DNA from: Gemmatimonadota bacterium | Lineage (GTDB): Bacteria; Gemmatimonadota; Gemmatimonadetes; Gemmatimonadales; GWC2-71-9 | Assembly: GCA_009692115.1 (NCBI GenBank) | Contig: SHZU01000006.1 | Span: forward strand, 124,001 to 188,000 | Direction: 5' to 3' | Length of the DNA stretch: 64,000 nt | Part shown: positions 55,685-63,947 of the stretch, one piece after another | How positions within the stretch are numbered: position 1 is the first letter of the stretch | Layout: every line of letters starts with the position of its first letter | The notes under the pieces: model-generated | What the model saw: the letters and a program-made list of their open reading frames with translations, nothing else | What the model was told of the DNA's origin: nothing | The model's database searches: none | Position numbers and translations under genes: made by a program

Positions 55685-56932
55685 CTACTGCACCATCGTA
55701 GCGAAGAATTCCTTGTTCGACTTGGTCCGCTTCATCCGTTCGAGCAGGAATTCCATGGCTTCGACCGGGGGCATGTCGGCCAGGAAGTTCCGGAGCAGAT
55801 AGACCCGGTTGAGCTCGTCTTTATCCATGAGGAGCTCTTCTTTCCGGGTGCCGGATTTCTGGATGTCGATGGCGGGCCAGATTCGGCGGTCGGCGAGCCG
55901 GCGGTCAAGGACCAATTCCATGTTGCCGGTGCCTTTGAACTCTTCAAAAATGACTTCGTCCATCCGGGATCCGGTTTCGATCAGCGCCGTGGCGATAATC
56001 GTCAGCGAGCCGCCACCGTCGATATTCCGCGCGGCGCCGAAGAAGCGCTTTGGCTTTTGAAGGGCGTTGGCGTCGACGCCGCCGGAGAGGATCTTGCCGG
56101 AGTGGGGCACGACGACGTTATGGGCCCGGGCCAAGCGAGTAATCGAGTCGAGTAGAATGACGACGTCGCGGCCGTGCTCCACTAGCCGCTTGGACTTCTC
56201 AATCACCATGTCGGCCACCTGGACGTGCCGGTCGGCCGGTTCGTCGAAGGTCGAGGCGATGACCTCGGCTTTGACGTTTTCCTGCATGTCGGTGACTTCT
56301 TCGGGCCGCTCGTCGATCAGCAGGACGATCAGGACCACCTCGGGGTGGTTCTCATTGATCGCGTTGGCGAGCTTCTGCATCAAGATGGTCTTACCAGCCT
56401 TCGGCTGGGCAACGATCAACCCGCGCTGGCCCTTGCCGATCGGGGACAAGAGGTCGACCACCCGCATCGAGATGTCGCCCTTCTTGCTCTCCAATCGGAT
56501 TCGGGAATCCGGGTACCGCGGCTTCAGGTTGTCGAAGGCAATCCGGTGCTTGGTCTTTTCCGGCTCTTCATAGTTGACCTGTTCGACCTTGAGCAGGGCG
56601 AGGTAACGTTCGCCCTCTTTCGGCGGCCGGACCTGGCCCATGACGGTATCGCCGGTTCGGAGGTCGAACCGCTTGATCTGACTCGGACTGACATAGATGT
56701 CGTCGGGGCCATAGAGGTAGTTCCAGTCTTGGCTCCGAAGGAAGCCGTACGCTTCGGGAAGGATTTCGAGGACCCCTTCGCCCCGGATAACGGTGTCCTT
56801 GTCGAGCAACGACTGCTCGATCCGGAAGATGAGATCCTGCTTGCGAAGGCCGGAGTAGTTGGTGATGTTCAGCTCTTGGGCCAGCTGATGCAGTTCGGCG
56901 ACCGACTTCTGCTTCAGTTCGGAAATGTCCAC
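55685..56932 (-). CDS. rho: Transcription termination factor Rho
   Basis: The RNA-dependent hexameric helicase that ends transcription. The 415-residue protein has the N-terminal helical domain ([18 protein letters not shown]), the RNA-binding OB fold ([15 protein letters not shown]), Walker [12 protein letters not shown], Walker [17 protein letters not shown] and the Q/R-loop region. The start is a GTG at 56932 with GAGG 9 bases upstream. A consensus promoter lies about 115 bases before it, leaving a long leader. Confidence 0.96.
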   Translation of the reverse strand: MDISELKQKSVAELHQLAQELNITNYSGLRKQDLIFRIEQSLLDKDTVIRGEGVLEILPEAYGFLRSQDWNYLYGPDDIYVSPSQIKRFDLRTGDTVMGQVRPPKEGERYLALLKVEQVNYEEPEKTKHRIAFDNLKPRYPDSRIRLESKKGDISMRVVDLLSPIGKGQRGLIVAQPKAGKTILMQKLANAINENHPEVVLIVLLIDERPEEVTDMQENVKAEVIASTFDEPADRHVQVADMVIEKSKRLVEHGRDVVILLDSITRLARAHNVVVPHSGKILSGGVDANALQKPKRFFGAARNIDGGGSLTIIATALIETGSRMDEVIFEEFKGTGNMELVLDRRLADRRIWPAIDIQKSGTRKEELLMDKDELNRVYLLRNFLADMPPVEAMEFLLERMKRTKSNKEFFATMVQ

Positions 56933-57054
56933 GGAGGGAACCTCGTAGCCGGAGACCGCTGATAAATGGGTGGAGTGGTGATCCAGGTGCCCCGAACCGA
57001 GGAGCGTGCTGCGTGGTCGTATTGCTGTTCGGGGAATAGAAGGGTGGCGTCGAT

Positions 57055-57083
57055 ATTATAGCCCGCCACCCCCTTACTGTCAA
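57055..57083 (-). promoter_or_regulatory. Consensus sigma70 promoter of rho
   Basis: On the minus strand TTGACA (57083-57078), exactly 17 bp, TATAAT (57060-57055): a perfect match to the housekeeping consensus. The predicted transcript start is near 57048, giving a leader of about 115 nt before the rho GTG, room for autoregulatory structure or Rho sites. Confidence 0.9.
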
Positions 57084-57090
57084 GGGTCCC

Positions 57091-58224
57091 ATGGATCAGT
57101 TTCCTGTTTTCTTCTCCGCCTGGCGCACCATTCAGGCCGGGAGCCGCGAGGTGATCGACGCCTTGGTCGTTCCGAACCCCGGGCGGCCGTCGGCCGAGTT
57201 TACGGCGTTCCTGGCGAGCTGGCCGGGGGCCCACTACTGGGCCGACCCTGGGCGGACCCGGCTGATTCTGGTCCGGCCGCTCGAGAAGGATGCTCCGATC
57301 GGCTGGACGAAGCACGTGGTGTTGTTCCTCCTCACGGCGTTGTTTTCCTTGGCGGCCGGAGCGGCCATGGCTGGGGTCTGGACGCCGGTCGATTATCCGG
57401 GCTTCGTCGTCGGTTTCGGTCAAGAACTGCTGGCCTTCTTTCAGGGGTTGGTCGCCGGCGACTGGCGGGTGTTCCTGGTCGGTTGGGCCTTTGCCGTGCC
57501 GTCCCTCGGCATCCTCTTGGTCCATGAGCTTGGCCACTATTTCGTGGCCCGGCGGTATGCGATCGACGTGACCCCGCCGTACTTCATACCCGTTCCTCCG
57601 ACGATCTCGCCGATTGGAAGTTTCGGCGCCTTCATTCGGGCCCGGACCCCGGTCCTCGATCGCCAGCAGCTGGCGGATGTCGGAGCGGGGGGCCCGCTGG
57701 CCGGGTTCGTGGTGGCGGTGGCGGTCCTCATCTGGGGTTACCTGACGTCGGAACGGGTGCCTTGGGAGCCGGGGCTCACCAAGAGCTACGTCACTTTTGC
57801 CGGTCAGGTCCTGACGCTCGGCGACTCGTTGCTGACCCACTATCTGCGGGAGTGGCTGGTGCCCGGTGACACGGCGGTTCGGTTGAGTCTCCCCGCTTTT
57901 GCCGGGTGGGTCGGGTGTTTCCTCACCGGCCTCAACTTGCTGCCGCTGAGCCAACTCGACGGGGGGCACATCGCCTATGGGTTTCTCGGGCGGCGGCAAG
58001 GCGGGCTGGCGCTGGTGACGGTCGTCGCGCTGCTCTACCTCTCCCAGTTTTCGTTCAACTGGGTCATCTGGGTCGCGATGGCGTTTCTGATCGGCGGCGG
58101 ACGTCTGCAGCACCCGCCGGTCATCTTGCCCGAGCGATCGATTTTCCGGCATCGGGCCTGGCTCGGCCTGGCCTGCTTGGCGGTCTTCGTCGCGACCTTC
58201 GTGCCGATTCCCTTTGCCCAGTGA
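57091..58224 (+). CDS. Site-2 protease family membrane metalloprotease (M50)
   Basis: A 377-residue intramembrane zinc protease. A cytoplasmic N-terminal part of about 70 residues is followed by six or so membrane segments; the zinc motif HExxH appears as VHELGHYFVARR near residue 152, and the second zinc ligand in LNLLPLSQLDGGHIAYG. It resembles S2P family members that also occur as stand-alone housekeeping proteases. The substrate is unknown. It diverges from rho across 158 bases. Confidence 0.88.
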   Translation: MDQFPVFFSAWRTIQAGSREVIDALVVPNPGRPSAEFTAFLASWPGAHYWADPGRTRLILVRPLEKDAPIGWTKHVVLFLLTALFSLAAGAAMAGVWTPVDYPGFVVGFGQELLAFFQGLVAGDWRVFLVGWAFAVPSLGILLVHELGHYFVARRYAIDVTPPYFIPVPPTISPIGSFGAFIRARTPVLDRQQLADVGAGGPLAGFVVAVAVLIWGYLTSERVPWEPGLTKSYVTFAGQVLTLGDSLLTHYLREWLVPGDTAVRLSLPAFAGWVGCFLTGLNLLPLSQLDGGHIAYGFLGRRQGGLALVTVVALLYLSQFSFNWVIWVAMAFLIGGGRLQHPPVILPERSIFRHRAWLGLACLAVFVATFVPIPFAQ

Positions 58225-58232
58225 GCGGTGCT

Positions 58233-58415
58233 ATGGATGATGCGGAACGACTGCCCAAGCTCCGGCATGACATCGCCAACCCGTTGGCAGCCCTGCTGGC
58301 CGAGACCCAGTTGCTGTTGATGGAGCCGGAGGCGCTGACTCCCGAGGTGGCAACCGCCCTCAAGGAAATCGAAGCGATGGCCATTCGGATGCGGACCCTG
58401 CTGCGGGAGCCTTAG
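58233..58415 (+). CDS. Stand-alone histidine-kinase dimerisation-like helix pair
   Basis: A 60-residue protein made almost wholly of two helices. The first holds RHDIANPLAALLAETQLLL, very close to the H-box of HisKA domains (HExxNPLAAL), with the candidate phospho-His at residue 12. There is no ATPase domain. A GTG at 58221 overlapping the protease stop is an alternative start. It could be a phosphotransfer protein, a dominant interactor of kinases or a relic. It converges with the PAS gene on the other strand. Confidence 0.6.
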   Translation: MDDAERLPKLRHDIANPLAALLAETQLLLMEPEALTPEVATALKEIEAMAIRMRTLLREP

Positions 58416-58971
58416 TCGGCGAGTCGCGTCGCGGCCACGCGGCGTTCGAGGACTTCCCGGATGTCCCGGGCCACGTCTGGCCCAACTGCGACGGCAGCCC
58501 GAACTCCGTCGGCGTCTTCCCCGTGAATGTCTCCGCCCGGGTCCCGAGCACGCCGTCCGCGGCGGCGTTCGCGTAGAGCAGTCGGCCGATGGCGTCGAAC
58601 CGGAACGTCGCGACCGGCAGGCGGTCGAGTGCGGAGACGTCGGGCGCCGATCCGTCGTCCTGGTTCCGGAAGTACGCGGCGGTGAGGAGCTGGCGGTCGA
58701 CCGGTATCGACCGGAACGACACCGTGAGCCGCATCGCGTGGCCGTCCCGGTGGCGGGCGACAATCGAGGTCCGGTCGCCCACGATCTCCTGGCGGTGCGG
58801 GACGAAGTCGTGGTTCGACCGCCCGACCAACTCCAATCGCCGGTAGCCAAAGAGCGACTCGGCCGAATGGTTGACCAATACGATTCGATCCTGATCGTCC
58901 GTGATGAGGGCGGGGTCAGGGGCGCTTTCGAGCAGGGATACCAGCGACTCGATGTCGGGGCGCCCATTCAT
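58360..58971 (-). CDS. PAS-domain protein, frameshifted near its C-terminus
   Basis: A 203-residue frame with two PAS domains: residues 5-100 (APDPALITDDQDRIVLVNHSAESLFGY) and about 110-165 (ATFRFDAIGRLLYANAAADGVLG). After FGLPSQLG, near 58480, the frame loses its family character, whereas a neighbouring frame continues as PDVARDIREVLERRVAATRLAD and stops at 58412-58414, leaving a length not divisible by three. I infer a recent indel; as annotated, the tail overlaps the opposite helix-pair gene by 56 bases. No kinase or effector domain is present, so it may be a sensor partner of that small protein. Confidence 0.65.
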   Translation of the reverse strand: MNGRPDIESLVSLLESAPDPALITDDQDRIVLVNHSAESLFGYRRLELVGRSNHDFVPHRQEIVGDRTSIVARHRDGHAMRLTVSFRSIPVDRQLLTAAYFRNQDDGSAPDVSALDRLPVATFRFDAIGRLLYANAAADGVLGTRAETFTGKTPTEFGLPSQLGQTWPGTSGKSSNAAWPRRDSPTKAPAAGSASEWPSLRFP

Positions 58972-59079
58972 CGGAGGTTCCGTTCTAACGTTATGTCCAC
59001 GTAAGAGATGAATCTCGGGCCCTCAGGTATTTTCTCGCCAGTGGCCGAATGGCCCTAATCGGGCCGCGTTAGGTGCTCA

Positions 59080-61359
59080 TCAGAACTCGGCGCGCAGGGT
59101 GACGGTGGGGATCGGCGGCAGGCTGAACAGCCGCCGATACGGCGTGGGCCGGCTTATGGGGTCGAGCGCCAGCGGACCCTCGCCGGGGCCGGTGGCATAG
59201 CCAAACTGTGACACGGCTGTTGCCAAGAGATTGATCACCGATGCGCCGAGGGTGAACCGGCGATGGTTGGGTCCGCCAAAGGCGTATCCGAGACCGAGGT
59301 CGAGACGGAACGTGCCACTGGTGGCCGCGGCGTTTTCCCGGCCGTACACGGCAACCGGCACGACCCGGCCCGGTACCGGTGCTTCGGGAATACCCGGGAC
59401 GCCGGCGTCATCGAGGATGAAGTCGATCGGGGTAATCGGGGCGCCGGTTGAGACGTCGATGGCGCCGAACCAGGTGATGCCGCCGAATCTGACCTGGCTG
59501 AATCCACGGACCTGGTGAGTCCGGTCAAGCGACCACCGAACCCACCCGTCACCCCAGTCACGTTCCGAGCGGCCATAGACATAACTCAGCGACAGCGAGT
59601 GCGGCGAGTCGGCCGCTCCGCGATAGGCCACTTGCGCCTCGACGCCACGGGTTCGGGACCGGCCGAACCGAAAAAACTCGAAGAGGCCGAGTTGGCGTTG
59701 AGATGTTTCCGGCGTCAGTTCCCCGATGCCGTTGCCTTCTGATGCGAACACCGACACCCGGCCGATGAACGGCGCGAACCCGAGGTTGAGGTCGAAGGTG
59801 GCATGATCGACTCGGGCGGTCGGAACGCTATCGCCGGCGGGTAGCCAGAAATCGAGGAAGTCGAAGTCCGGCTCCGCTTGGGCTTCGCCGAGCAGGTGGT
59901 AGAGCCGGCTGGTCCGGCCGACCCCGATGCTCAACTCGAGTCCCTTCGACGCCGCCCACCGAGCGTGCAAACGGGGCTGAACGCTGGCTTCGGGTCCCGC
60001 CGCATCAACCCGGAGGGCGGCTTCGGCGGTGACCGGTCCGACCCGCCGGCTGACGCTCGTGTACCCGCCGATCTCGAGCCGACCGGCGTCGATGGCGGCG
60101 TGCGGGGCACCGAATGGATCGGGGTCGGGTTCGAAATCGCGCGGGGCGTCGACGATTTGATTGAGGACCTTTCGCCAGCCGATTGCGAGGCCGGAGGCAA
60201 TTCGGGTCCGTTCGAACACCGAGACCAGATCAGCGGTGACCGCGAGCCGGGTGAACCGGTTCATCAAATTGGCGTTGGCGATGCTATGGAGACCCGGGAC
60301 GTCTTCGCCTTGCTGCCCGAAATGGGCCGTGGACGTCGAGAGTTCGAGCGTCGTCCGGGCGCCGTCTTTCAAACGCCACCGGCCCCCGAGCATGACGTTG
60401 TCCCAATTGAGGAAGGTCCGGGTGCCATCGGTGGGCCCGGCCCGGTCCTGGGTCGCGAAAAGCGTTAGGCGGCCGGTCGGCCGGTCGGCCGGCCCAAAGA
60501 CCAATCCACCGTACAGGTCTTCGAAGTGGTACGGAATGTCCAGATTGGGAATCAGCTCGAGCGACTTCCAGTAGAAGACCCGCGCGGTGCCGAACGAGCG
60601 GACTCGGTCGTTGCCGCCCCCCGCGAAGGCCGACAGAGATCCATAACTCAGGCCACCCCCGGCATGCCATCGATCGAGACGGCCGGTCCGGCCGGTGATG
60701 TCGATCAGTCCCGCGGTGGACCCGCCGTGGGCGGCGGTGTAGGGGGCAGCCGAGACGGTGATGTCTTCGGCTGCGTCGGCGGGGAAGGATGAGAAGATCC
60801 GGCCGAGGTGATACAGGTTGAGCACTTCGAACCCGTCGATCCGGGTGGTGACTTCCTGGGCATCGTAGCCCCGGATCAGTGGCCGGGCCGAGAGCGGGCT
60901 CGAGAAGCTCACCGCCGGGATCATCGCGAGGGCCCGGTAGACGTCGGTTTCGACGGCCGGTGGAACGGTGCGGGCGGCCGCCATCGGCATTTGCCAGTGG
61001 CCGTGACCGGACAGATCGAGCGGACGGATGGCCGGGGCGGTGGCGATGAGATCGGAGATGATGACCGGCGCTCGTTCCAGGGCCACGGTCAACGGGTCTG
61101 GTTGAGGTCCGGTGACCAGGATGGTGTCGGGTCGCCAGCCGATGGCGGTGATAACCAGGGTGTCGGGTACCGCGGTGGCGATGGTAAACCGGCCCAACCG
61201 GTCGGAGGTGGTTGCGGTGCCGCGTCCGCGGGCCACGATCGAGGCGTTGGTGATCGGGGTCGTGCCCGCGGCGGCGACGACGGTGCCCCGCACGGTTTGC
61301 GCTTCTACAGCGGTTGCCGTCATCGCGGCGATGGCCGAGCAGAGGAACCGGCGAGTCAT
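59080..61359 (-). CDS. TonB-dependent receptor with carboxypeptidase-like N-terminal domain
   Basis: A 759-residue outer-membrane receptor. A signal peptide (ending VEAQ) is followed by a CarboxypepD_reg-like beta domain (VRGTVVAAAGTTPITNASIV), a plug (PLIRGYDAQEVTTRIDGFEV) and a 22-stranded barrel ending in a Phe (TLRAEF). The substrate is unknown. The start is taken as the ATG at 61359, using the TGATG coupling with the lipoprotein gene; an ATG 3 codons upstream at 61368 is also possible. It is translated with the DUF4249-like partner just upstream. Confidence 0.88.
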   Translation of the reverse strand: MTRRFLCSAIAAMTATAVEAQTVRGTVVAAAGTTPITNASIVARGRGTATTSDRLGRFTIATAVPDTLVITAIGWRPDTILVTGPQPDPLTVALERAPVIISDLIATAPAIRPLDLSGHGHWQMPMAAARTVPPAVETDVYRALAMIPAVSFSSPLSARPLIRGYDAQEVTTRIDGFEVLNLYHLGRIFSSFPADAAEDITVSAAPYTAAHGGSTAGLIDITGRTGRLDRWHAGGGLSYGSLSAFAGGGNDRVRSFGTARVFYWKSLELIPNLDIPYHFEDLYGGLVFGPADRPTGRLTLFATQDRAGPTDGTRTFLNWDNVMLGGRWRLKDGARTTLELSTSTAHFGQQGEDVPGLHSIANANLMNRFTRLAVTADLVSVFERTRIASGLAIGWRKVLNQIVDAPRDFEPDPDPFGAPHAAIDAGRLEIGGYTSVSRRVGPVTAEAALRVDAAGPEASVQPRLHARWAASKGLELSIGVGRTSRLYHLLGEAQAEPDFDFLDFWLPAGDSVPTARVDHATFDLNLGFAPFIGRVSVFASEGNGIGELTPETSQRQLGLFEFFRFGRSRTRGVEAQVAYRGAADSPHSLSLSYVYGRSERDWGDGWVRWSLDRTHQVRGFSQVRFGGITWFGAIDVSTGAPITPIDFILDDAGVPGIPEAPVPGRVVPVAVYGRENAAATSGTFRLDLGLGYAFGGPNHRRFTLGASVINLLATAVSQFGYATGPGEGPLALDPISRPTPYRRLFSLPPIPTVTLRAEF

Positions 61360-62090
61360 CAGCGCCATACGACGATCCGCCGGGTTTCGGACGCCGCGCC
61401 GAAGATGCCGAAGGCTCCGCTGAGGTTGGTCTCCGGCCCCGTCAGGTTGAAGTGGTAGCGGTCGGCCTCGCGGTTCAAGGCCAGGAACCGGATCGAGGGG
61501 CCGACGCGCTGGCCCGCGGCAACTTGGCGGACCCCGAGATCGGCCTCGGATCCGTGGGTGAAACGGGTGGAGAAGAGCACCTCGGCCGAGTCGACGACCA
61601 GGACCGTTGCCCCGCTCGCCCGCCAGGCGATGACGACCCGGCCGGTGACGGCTCTACCGGGCTCACGTTGGCTCCCCTTGAGGAAGAGCGTGTCGCCGAG
61701 CGGCGGCTCGAGCATCAGCGGCCCAGGCACCCGGGTCGATGCGCTGACCGGCCGGCCGCCGAGGGTCCCGGCCAGCCGGTAGGTCGCGGGCGCGGTAATC
61801 GGGAGGAAAGCCAGATACACGCCGGCGGAATCAGGATCGAGGTCCCAGTCGGCGCGCGTTCCGTCCGGATGGATGAGTTCGAGGGCGGCTTCCTCGGGCT
61901 GAATCGGGTTGATGGTTCCGCTGTCGGCCGGGTTGAGCCATTGGAGGCGGAACCGGGTCACGTCGGTGCCGGCCACGAGTACCGCCTCGACGAGCGCCGT
62001 TCGCGTATCGGGTCGCGGGGCATCGACGACATGGCTGCAGGCGGTGACCGCGGCGGCGATCATGGCCAGGCGAAGGGGCGGGGTTGCCAT
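61359..62090 (-). CDS. DUF4249-like surface lipoprotein
   Basis: A 243-residue protein with a hydrophobic leader and lipobox AAVTAC (Cys18), then beta-rich domains (FRLQWLNPAD, YRLAGTLGGRPVSAS, YHFNLTGPETNLSG). Lipoproteins of the DUF4249 type are typically paired with TonB receptors carrying a carboxypeptidase-like domain, which is exactly the neighbour here, so a joint uptake role is likely. GGAGG lies 12 bases before the ATG. Confidence 0.7.
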   Translation of the reverse strand: MATPPLRLAMIAAAVTACSHVVDAPRPDTRTALVEAVLVAGTDVTRFRLQWLNPADSGTINPIQPEEAALELIHPDGTRADWDLDPDSAGVYLAFLPITAPATYRLAGTLGGRPVSASTRVPGPLMLEPPLGDTLFLKGSQREPGRAVTGRVVIAWRASGATVLVVDSAEVLFSTRFTHGSEADLGVRQVAAGQRVGPSIRFLALNREADRYHFNLTGPETNLSGAFGIFGAASETRRIVVWR

Positions 62091-62137
62091 CAGGTGGTGC
62101 CTCCAACGATGAGGTCGAGCGAACGAGGATGGCCCCT

Positions 62138-62168
62138 AAACTATTTGACGGTATCAACGGAGTGTCAA
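62138..62168 (-). promoter_or_regulatory. Promoter of the lipoprotein-TonB operon
   Basis: On the minus strand TTGACA (62168-62163), 19-bp spacer, TAGTTT (62143-62138). The spacing is 2 bp longer than ideal, common for regulated promoters. A perfect inverted repeat covers the same bases. Confidence 0.6.
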
Positions 62169-62170
62169 AT
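62143..62170. promoter_or_regulatory. Operator-like inverted repeat over the TonB-operon promoter
   Basis: ATTTGAC (62143-62149) and GTCAAAT (62164-62170), a perfect 7-bp inverted repeat with half-site centres 21 bp apart (two helical turns). It overlaps the -35 and the end of the -10 box. A TTTGACGGT direct copy recurs at 62203-62211. Confidence 0.6.
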
Positions 62171-62189
62171 GGGTGGCGCGGAACGCAAC

Positions 62190-62218
62190 AAGCCCCACCG
62201 GGTTTGACGGTGGGGCTT
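62190..62218 (-). terminator. Hairpin downstream of tRNA-Arg(CCG)
   Basis: A perfect 11-bp stem (AAGCCCCACCG / CGGTGGGGCTT) with a 7-nt loop, 10 bases beyond the tRNA 3' end. The following T tract is weak (GTTGCGTT), so it may be Rho-assisted. Confidence 0.65.
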
Positions 62219-62227
62219 GGCGTGAAG

Positions 62228-62301
62228 TGGGCCCGGCGCGATTCGAACGCGCGACCTTTTGCTCCGGAGGCAAACGCTCTATCCAGCTGAGCTACGAGCC
62301 C
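62228..62301 (-). tRNA. tRNA-Arg (anticodon CCG)
   Basis: A 74-base cloverleaf: acceptor GGGCTCG/CGGGCCC with one G-U pair, D arm CTCAGCTGGATAGAG, anticodon stem TTTGC/GCAAA around loop CTCCGGA (anticodon CCG), T arm with TTCGAAT, discriminator A. The CCA end is not encoded. It reads CGG, common in this GC-rich genome. Confidence 0.95.
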
Positions 62302-62319
62302 TCATTCGAGGGCCACAAC

Positions 62320-63816
62320 TTATAGCGTCGCGGCTTGAATCGCCACTTCGCCGGCCCCGGCCGACCAGACCAACTGACCGTTGCACACCGCCGGCAGGGG
62401 CTCGCCGAGCCAATCGAGCAGCGTGGCAAAGATGTCGGTGGTTCGAAGCGGCACCGGCCCAAGCGGCCGGTTGGCCCAGAGCGGCACCTGCATGTGGGCC
62501 CGAATCAAACTGCCGTGGCCGGCTCGGTGCTCGGGAACCTCCCACCGATCGCGGAAATCGAATCCTTCCCGCGCCACGATGGCGAGATCGCCGGTTCGGG
62601 GCGACCGGAAGTGGTCCACCAACGTCGGGCCGGCGTCCGGGTACCGGGCGTCGAATGTCAGCTGGAGCCAGTCGCGGTCAGAGCCGGTGATCGGGCCGGT
62701 GCCGAGCGGATCGGCGGTCACGGGCTGGTAGTCGAACCCCGATCCGGCGAGCCGGAGCATGGCTTCGCCGTCCTGATCGACAAGCCGGATGGCACCGTCC
62801 TCGTCTTCGGCGGCGACGAAAGCCACGGCGGGTTCCCGGACCAGTCGGTCGATCACGTCGCCCGGGAAGCCGAAGGCCTCCGGGGCCCGCAGGGCGGCGA
62901 GCGGCCAGCGACGGTCACGGGGTTGTCCGGGCCGTGCGTACACCATGGCCGACCCATTGCCGGCGACCATCACGGCGGCGGCGGGATCGGCGTGCCACAG
63001 TTCCGGGTGGGCCAAGGTGGCGATCCCGAGATGCCGGAGCCAGACCGCCAGATCGAAGTGGGTGTGAACCGGGCTCGCGCCATGATCACTGACCAGGAGG
63101 ATCAAGGTGTCGTCGAGCTGGTTCCGGTCGCGGAGCAACCGGGTGATCCGGCCGATCGCGGTGTCGACCCGTCGAAGGGCCTCAATCACCCGGGGGGCGT
63201 CGGGCGCGGACTGATGGGTGTAGCCGTCGACTGCGGGGAATTGGGCGAACAGAAACCGCCATGCCGGGTCGCGTCCAATCCAGTCGAGTACGCCCTCTGC
63301 CACGACGCGATCGCTCCGTTGGTGCCACAGCAGATAGTGGGCGACGGCCCCCCAGAATTTTCGTTGACCCTGGCTCGGGTCGCGATCGGGCGTCAGGCCG
63401 CGGGTGATCGGGGTAAAGAACCCGGCGCTTTCGGGGATGATCTCAAAAATGGTCCGGACGTCTGGGGCAATGTCTTGGTCGAGCATCCCCGCCTGATAGC
63501 CGCAATAGCTCCGAACGGTGGCCCGGTCGGTCCACCACCGGCCGGTGTAGGCGGCCCGGTCCAGCCACCGGATCGAGGGGACATTGCAGCGGCCTGGGAG
63601 GCACCCGGTCAGGAAGGGGAGATAGGCGACGCTGGTGGTGGACGGAAACGCGGTGATGGCGCGGCCAACGCCGTGGTTGCCGACGAGGCGGGCCAACTCC
63701 GGGAGATGTCCGGCCGTGAGCTCGGCTTCGGCCACATCGGGTCGCAATCCGTCGACGAGGAGCAGCAACGCCCGCCGTTCGGCGGACACAGTGTTGGGCA
63801 CGCGGGTCTCGGTCAT
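62320..63816 (-). CDS. Alkaline phosphatase-superfamily phosphodiesterase
   Basis: A 498-residue nucleotide pyrophosphatase/phosphodiesterase-type enzyme. The N-terminal LLLLVDGLRPDV has the first metal Asp, the nucleophile Thr lies in ITAFPSTTSVAYLPFLTG, PAVDGYTHQ supplies a metal Asp and His, and VSDHGASPVHTH the Asp-His pair. There is no signal peptide, so it is likely cytoplasmic. The start lies 11 bases past the tRNA-Pro terminator with no promoter of its own, so its mRNA probably starts by read-through from the tRNA. Confidence 0.82.
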   Translation of the reverse strand: MTETRVPNTVSAERRALLLLVDGLRPDVAEAELTAGHLPELARLVGNHGVGRAITAFPSTTSVAYLPFLTGCLPGRCNVPSIRWLDRAAYTGRWWTDRATVRSYCGYQAGMLDQDIAPDVRTIFEIIPESAGFFTPITRGLTPDRDPSQGQRKFWGAVAHYLLWHQRSDRVVAEGVLDWIGRDPAWRFLFAQFPAVDGYTHQSAPDAPRVIEALRRVDTAIGRITRLLRDRNQLDDTLILLVSDHGASPVHTHFDLAVWLRHLGIATLAHPELWHADPAAAVMVAGNGSAMVYARPGQPRDRRWPLAALRAPEAFGFPGDVIDRLVREPAVAFVAAEDEDGAIRLVDQDGEAMLRLAGSGFDYQPVTADPLGTGPITGSDRDWLQLTFDARYPDAGPTLVDHFRSPRTGDLAIVAREGFDFRDRWEVPEHRAGHGSLIRAHMQVPLWANRPLGPVPLRTTDIFATLLDWLGEPLPAVCNGQLVWSAGAGEVAIQAATL

Positions 63817-63826
63817 TCAAAGGGGA

Positions 63827-63858
63827 AACGCCCGGCTCGGCGAACCGAATCGGGCGTT
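63827..63858 (-). terminator. Terminator downstream of tRNA-Pro
   Basis: AACGCCCG and CGGGCGTT form an 8-bp outer stem, with an inner TCGG/CCGA stem and TTCG loop; on the minus strand it is followed by TCCCCTTT. It lies 7 bases after the tRNA and 11 before the phosphodiesterase ATG. Confidence 0.7.
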
Positions 63859-63865
63859 CAATAAA

Positions 63866-63939
63866 TCGGGGCGCCGGGATTTGAACCCGGGACCTCCTGC
63901 TCCCGAAGCAGGCGCGCTACCAGGCTGCGCTACGCCCCG
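63866..63939 (-). tRNA. tRNA-Pro (anticodon CGG)
   Basis: A 74-base cloverleaf: acceptor CGGGGCG/CGCCCCG, anticodon stem CCTGC/GCAGG around loop TTCGGGA (anticodon CGG), T arm with GTTCAAATC, discriminator A. CCA is not encoded. It reads CCG. Confidence 0.95.
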
Positions 63940-63947
63940 CGGTGTAA

